From: JBBROH01 sp038229595
GTDB lineage: Bacteria > Chloroflexota > Chloroflexia > QHBQ01
Length of the DNA: 24,690 nt
NCBI GenBank assembly: GCA_038229595.1
Contig: JBBROH010000040.1
Coordinates: 1-24,690 of the forward strand
Direction of reading: 5' to 3'
The notes under the pieces are model-generated. The model saw only the letters and a list, made by a program, of their open reading frames with translations, was not told the DNA's origin and did no database searches. Positions within the stretch are counted from its first letter, which is position 1. Each line of letters begins with the position of its first letter. Shown piece by piece: positions 22,166 to 24,690 of this stretch. The position numbers were made by a program, and so were the translations under genes.

Positions 22166-23623
22166 ATGTCACTGCTCAAGCGGATCGGTGGCGGCGACAG
22201 CCTCAACAGTAGCGGCGGTCAGGCTGCCCCAACTGGCGCACCGGCGGGGCCGATGGGCGGCCAGCAATACCAGCCTGCGCCCAGCAATAATGGCTCGCAG
22301 CCAGAAGCCTTGCGTCGCCCAACAGTAGCCCCTGGTGCAGCCCCGGCTGGTGGGCGGGGCGACATGATGGAGTTGAAGGCGCGGGTGCAAAACAAGCTGA
22401 TCGCCGAGCTTGACCCCAAGATGGACCTCAGCCGTCTGGACGAGGTGCGCCGCCAGGTTGAGGATGTGTTCAACCAAATCCTGGATAGCGAAAATCTGAT
22501 CCTCACCCGCGTCGAGCGCGCCCGCCTGTTTGATATGGTCGAGGCCGAAATCCTCGGCTACGGCCCAATCCAGCCGCTGCTCAAGGATGACACCATCTCT
22601 GAAGTGATGGTCAACGGCCCGCGCCAGGTGTTCATCGAGCGCAAGGGCAAGCTAGAGCTTACCAATATTACCTTCCAGAACGATGAACACGTAATGCGCG
22701 TGGTTGACCGCATCGTGGCTCCGCTCGGTCGGCGTATTGACGAGAGCAGCCCGCTGGTGGATGCCCGCTTGCCTGATGGCTCCCGCGTAAACATCATCAT
22801 CCCGCCCCTGGCCCTCAACGGCCCGACCATCACCATTCGTAAGTTCTCCAAGAAGCCGTTGAGTGTAGACGACCTGATCCGCTTCGGCTCTATGACCCCG
22901 GAGATCGCTACCTTCCTCAAAGCCTGTGTCGAGTCGAGCCTGAACATCGTGATCAGCGGCGGCACTGGTAGCGGCAAGACCACCCTGCTCAACGTGATGT
23001 CCAGCTTTATCCCTTCGGACGAGCGGATCATCACGGTAGAGAATGCGGCAGAACTGCAACTGCGCCAGGATCACGTGATCACCCTGGAGTCGCGCCCAGC
23101 CAACATCGAAGGCAAAGGCGAAGTAACCATCCGCGACCTGGTGATGAATTGCCTGCGTATGCGCCCAGAGCGGATCGTCGTTGGCGAGTGTCGTGGCGGC
23201 GAAGCCCTGGATATGCTACAGGCGATGAACACCGGCCACGATGGTTCGATGACCACCGCCCACTCCAATAGCCCTCGCGACACGCTTTCGCGCATGGAGA
23301 CGATGGTGCTAATGGCAGGCATGGATTTGCCGATCAAGGCAATCCGCGAGCAGATCGCTAGCGCAATCGATCTAATTGTCCATCAGGAGCGTATGCGTGA
23401 TGGGAGCCGCCGCATCGTGGCTGTCACCGAGGTGCAGGGCATGGAAGGCGATGTTGTCGTTATGCAAGACATCTTCGTGTTCGAGCAGACAGGGGTTGAG
23501 GGCGGCAAGGTGATCGGTCGCCTTAAGGCAACCGGCGTGCGGCCCAAGTTTATTGACAAGTTCGAGCAGTACAACATCTACCTGCCACCTAACATCTTTG
23601 GGTACACCGACAAGTTCTTTTGA
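22166..23623 (+). CDS. cpaF: Tad pilus assembly/retraction ATPase CpaF (TadA)
   Basis: A 485-residue cytoplasmic secretion ATPase (type II/IV secretion, GspE/PilT superfamily, CpaF/TadA branch), hexameric, powering pilin polymerisation and probably retraction. A Gly/Pro/Gln-rich low-complexity N-terminus (about 10-65) precedes the MELKARVQNKLIAELD helical region, then the N-terminal domain with MVNGPRQVFIERKGKL. The ATPase core has Walker A GGTGSGKT (265-272, K271), an Asp-box-like VENAAELQL (291-299) in which the usual acidic residue is Asn, Walker B region RIVVGECRG with E341, and the His box TGHDGSMTTAHS (H359). The terminus (QYNIYLPPNIFGYTDKFF) is typical of family ends. The ATG follows cpaE by 21 bases, with GAGAAAGGG upstream. 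A strong hairpin follows the stop. Confidence 0.95.
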   Translation: MSLLKRIGGGDSLNSSGGQAAPTGAPAGPMGGQQYQPAPSNNGSQPEALRRPTVAPGAAPAGGRGDMMELKARVQNKLIAELDPKMDLSRLDEVRRQVEDVFNQILDSENLILTRVERARLFDMVEAEILGYGPIQPLLKDDTISEVMVNGPRQVFIERKGKLELTNITFQNDEHVMRVVDRIVAPLGRRIDESSPLVDARLPDGSRVNIIIPPLALNGPTITIRKFSKKPLSVDDLIRFGSMTPEIATFLKACVESSLNIVISGGTGSGKTTLLNVMSSFIPSDERIITVENAAELQLRQDHVITLESRPANIEGKGEVTIRDLVMNCLRMRPERIVVGECRGGEALDMLQAMNTGHDGSMTTAHSNSPRDTLSRMETMVLMAGMDLPIKAIREQIASAIDLIVHQERMRDGSRRIVAVTEVQGMEGDVVVMQDIFVFEQTGVEGGKVIGRLKATGVRPKFIDKFEQYNIYLPPNIFGYTDKFF

Positions 23624-23644
23624 TCCAGTTAGCCAACGTTAAGC

Positions 23645-23665
23645 GGGTGGGGTGCTGCCCCACCC
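23645..23665 (+). promoter_or_regulatory. Intercistronic hairpin between cpaF and tadB
   Basis: GGGTGGGG (23645-23652) and CCCCACCC (23658-23665) form a perfect 8-bp stem with a TGCTG loop, just before the tadB ribosome site (GGAGG, 23673-23677). There is no U-run, so it is unlikely to terminate. An mRNA processing or stability element, or an attenuating stem, fits better. Confidence 0.55.
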
Positions 23666-23684
23666 AATGCCGGGAGGTAGTAAG

Positions 23685-24680
23685 ATGAACCTACAAAGTA
23701 TTATGCAAAACCCCATGCTGATCGCTGGTGGAGCCGGGCTGCTGGTGGTGGTTATTGGTCTGCTGATCATGCTGCGCCAGCCAAAGGACGCGGTTGATGC
23801 CCGCCTGGAGAAGTTTGGCACCCGCGACGACAAGCTACGCAAGGAGCAGATCGAGCGGGCGGCTGGCATGGACGCGACCCGCGCCCTGGCCGCCAAGCTG
23901 GACAAGGCGATTGCCAGTCGCACCTTCGCGGCAGAGGCCGCCCGCAAACTTGCTCAGGCCGACCTCAAGATGACAGTCAGCGAGTTCGTGCTGATCAAGG
24001 CACTGGCGGTGGCGGTTGGCTTTGGTATTGGCGTGTTCTTGGGGCGTGGCGCAGACGCTTTTGCCTTCGTCGTTGGTATCATCGGTGGCCTGGTTGGCCT
24101 CTTTATCCCCGATCTCTACGTCAACTTTACGCGTGGCAAGCGGATGAAGGCCTTCAACAACCAGCTAGGCGACACCCTCACCTTGATGTCTAACTCGTTG
24201 CGCTCTGGTTATAGCCTGCTGCAATCTATGGAACTGGTCTCCCGCGAGGGGGCTGCCCCGATGTCTGATGAGATGCGCCGCGTGGTGCGCGAGGTTGGTC
24301 TCGGTCTCTCGACCCAGGAAGCTCTTGCCAACCTGCTGCGCCGAATGCCCTCCGACGACCTCGACCTATTGATTACCGCTATCAACATCCAGTACGAGGT
24401 TGGTGGCAATATGGCTCAAATCCTCGACACCATCGCGCACACGATCCGCGAGCGCGTCCGTATCAAGGGCGAAATTACTGCGCTCACCGCCCAGGGTGTG
24501 GCTTCGGGCTACATCATCACTGGCCTGCCAATCGTCCTCTGCTTGTTCCTGCTCACTGTCAACCCCAAGTACATGGGCGCAATGTTCGCCTGGCCCTGGA
24601 TTTGTATGCCGATTTGTGCTGGGATAATGATCACCATCGGCTTCATCTCGATCATGAAGATCGTCAACATTGACGTTTAG
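23685..24680 (+). CDS. tadB: Tad pilus inner-membrane platform protein TadB
   Basis: A 331-residue membrane protein of the type II secretion F (GspF/TadB) superfamily that forms the platform for the CpaF ATPase, working as a pair with TadC, which presumably lies beyond the right edge. The N-terminal membrane helix (LIAGGAGLLVVVIGLLIML) is followed by a soluble Lys/Arg-rich segment and two adjoining helices near 105-145. The T2SSF core then runs FNNQLGDTLTLMSNSLRSG, LQSMELVSREG, and NIQYEVGGNMAQILDTIAHT, with paired helices at the C-terminus. The start is ATG 23685, with GGAGG seven bases upstream. A longer reading from GTG 23652 starts inside the hairpin and lacks a ribosome site. It is the last complete gene in the window. 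Confidence 0.92.
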   Translation: MNLQSIMQNPMLIAGGAGLLVVVIGLLIMLRQPKDAVDARLEKFGTRDDKLRKEQIERAAGMDATRALAAKLDKAIASRTFAAEAARKLAQADLKMTVSEFVLIKALAVAVGFGIGVFLGRGADAFAFVVGIIGGLVGLFIPDLYVNFTRGKRMKAFNNQLGDTLTLMSNSLRSGYSLLQSMELVSREGAAPMSDEMRRVVREVGLGLSTQEALANLLRRMPSDDLDLLITAINIQYEVGGNMAQILDTIAHTIRERVRIKGEITALTAQGVASGYIITGLPIVLCLFLLTVNPKYMGAMFAWPWICMPICAGIMITIGFISIMKIVNIDV

Positions 24681-24690
24681 CGGCAACCAG

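Overview
The window is about 60% GC and has compact bacterial gene organisation: short spacers, overlapping stop/start codons, and frequent GTG and TTG starts. Three things suggest a Chloroflexota bacterium: a prokaryotic translin, a Tad pilus operon with a receiver-domain CpaE, and an LppX/LprAFG-like lipoprotein. This assignment rests on recalled family distribution, not on a marker gene. Six promoters carry the same extended -10 box, TGTGCTAYAAT or one mismatch from it. I see no tRNA, rRNA, CRISPR array or insertion sequence.

Bases 1-4050 hold housekeeping genes, mostly on the plus strand. A 5' fragment of a FAA-hydrolase-like gene diverges from inorganic pyrophosphatase and a coupled membrane-anchored hypothetical. 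A DedA membrane protein follows, with a TTG start and a clean terminator. A tight translin / Cas4-like mini-protein / DegV cluster then ends at a terminator. The Cas4-like protein is only 89 residues: it keeps the N-terminal Cys and Gly-x-x-x-His elements but ends in a transmembrane helix.

Bases 4122-12186 (minus strand) read like a surface-polysaccharide locus: UDP-GlcNAc 2-epimerase, hexapeptide N-acetyltransferase, DegT/DnrJ aminotransferase, aldo-keto reductase, a P-loop kinase/GNAT-like fusion and a GT-C-type glycosyltransferase. Between the acetyltransferase and the aminotransferase sits an AT-rich 501-codon gene with a HEPN-type RX4H motif. It looks like an acquired, possibly defensive, insertion.

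Bases 12389-19498 contain a TPR protein overlapping a SAM methyltransferase by 100 bases, a lipoprotein, a DinG-type exonuclease/helicase whose stop codon abuts the lipoprotein's, and a protein with an Ig/carboxypeptidase-regulatory-like N-terminus and an NlpC/P60-like C-terminus.

Bases 19640-24680 are the start of a tad (type IVc / Flp pilus) operon: cpaB, cpaE, cpaF and tadB in order. Its promoter region has two candidate promoters and an 8-bp inverted repeat overlapping one of them. The remaining tad genes presumably lie beyond the right edge.

The best candidates for undescribed biology are the translin plus truncated membrane Cas4-like pair and the HEPN gene inside the sugar operon. Both functional readings are inferences from motifs and context.
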